Assembly (NCBI GenBank): GCA_021159265.1
Contig: JAGGSD010000393.1
Span: forward strand, 1-5,812
Source of the DNA: Syntrophobacterales bacterium
GTDB lineage: Bacteria; Desulfobacterota; Syntrophia; Syntrophales; UBA6807
Direction of reading: 5' to 3'
DNA length: 5,812 bases
This document shows, one piece after another, positions 5,792 to 5,812 of this stretch (positions within the stretch are counted from its first letter, which is position 1; each line of letters opens with the position of its first letter). The position numbers and the translations under genes are program-made. A model generated the notes under the pieces. That model saw only the letters and a list, made by a program, of their open reading frames with translations, did not search any database and was not told where the DNA came from.

Positions 5792-5812
5792 TTGAGGCAC
5801 TCGTAAAAAGTC
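5792..5812 (-). repeat. Right copy of the dispersed repeat end, cut by the window edge
   Basis: Read on the minus strand it begins GACTTTTTA and ends TGCCTCAA, matching 46-66 at 18 of 21 positions in inverted orientation. It abuts the stem-loop array at 5690-5791 and is cut by the end of the window, so the element may extend further. The two copies bracket all five genes. Confidence 0.5.

Noticed and set aside
1..5812. CRISPR array, tRNA, prophage att site or defence system
   Set aside because: No regularly spaced direct repeats, no cloverleaf sequence, no integrase and no nuclease or toxin gene was seen; all convincing coding sequence is accounted for by five genes of other families.

Overview
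The window reads as an accessory chromosomal segment of an anaerobic bacterium. The best guess is a Desulfobacterota-like (old 'deltaproteobacterial') lineage, based on an iron-sulfur DUF362 protein, an ECF-type vitamin transporter S component with no A/T partner nearby, and intergenic stem-loop repeats of a style I associate with that group. Base composition looks moderate by eye (not counted). The lineage is inference only: there is no rRNA, tRNA or phylogenetic marker here.

All five convincing genes lie on the minus strand in two transcription units. The first, on the right, runs from 5545 down to 2541: a CaCA-family Na+/Ca2+ antiporter, then an ABC-F ATPase starting inside the antiporter stop codon (ATGA overlap). 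The second, on the left, runs from 2317 down to 259: an ECF transporter S component, a DUF1893 protein (start overlaps the previous stop by 14 nt), and a DUF362 protein with two [4Fe-4S] motifs, 24 nt further on. No gene in the second unit has an assignable function beyond its family. Their tight coupling suggests uptake of a small molecule followed by handling of it by the two cytoplasmic proteins, but this is a guess.

The 223-nt gap between the units (2318-2540) is the richest regulatory stretch. It holds a near-consensus sigma-70 promoter reading into the ECF unit (TTGACT, 17 nt, TATACT). A perfect 7-nt inverted repeat (TTTAATC/GATTAAA) exactly brackets the -35 box, and a third copy of the half-site lies just upstream of the ribosome binding site. 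Between promoter and gene is a leader of about 120 nt with a strong hairpin and a tiny ORF. I compared it with the TPP, THF, preQ1, cobalamin, SAM, Moco and fluoride riboswitch consensus sequences as I remember them and saw no match.

Both ends of the window are gene-free and repeat-rich. The left end (1-258) holds a C/G-rich hairpin, an 11-bp inverted repeat and a hairpin just after the DUF362 stop. The right end (5546-5812) holds a run of compact stem-loops with 2-3 nt loops, plus a plus-strand promoter-like sequence pointing out of the window. A 21-nt sequence near the left edge (46-66) is found again, inverted and matching at 18 of 21 positions, at the right edge (5792-5812), so the five genes lie between diverged inverted copies of one dispersed repeat.

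I see no CRISPR array, transposase, toxin-antitoxin pair or recognisable defence system. The parts most likely to be new are the ECF-S/DUF1893/DUF362 unit with its operator, and the flanking repeat family.
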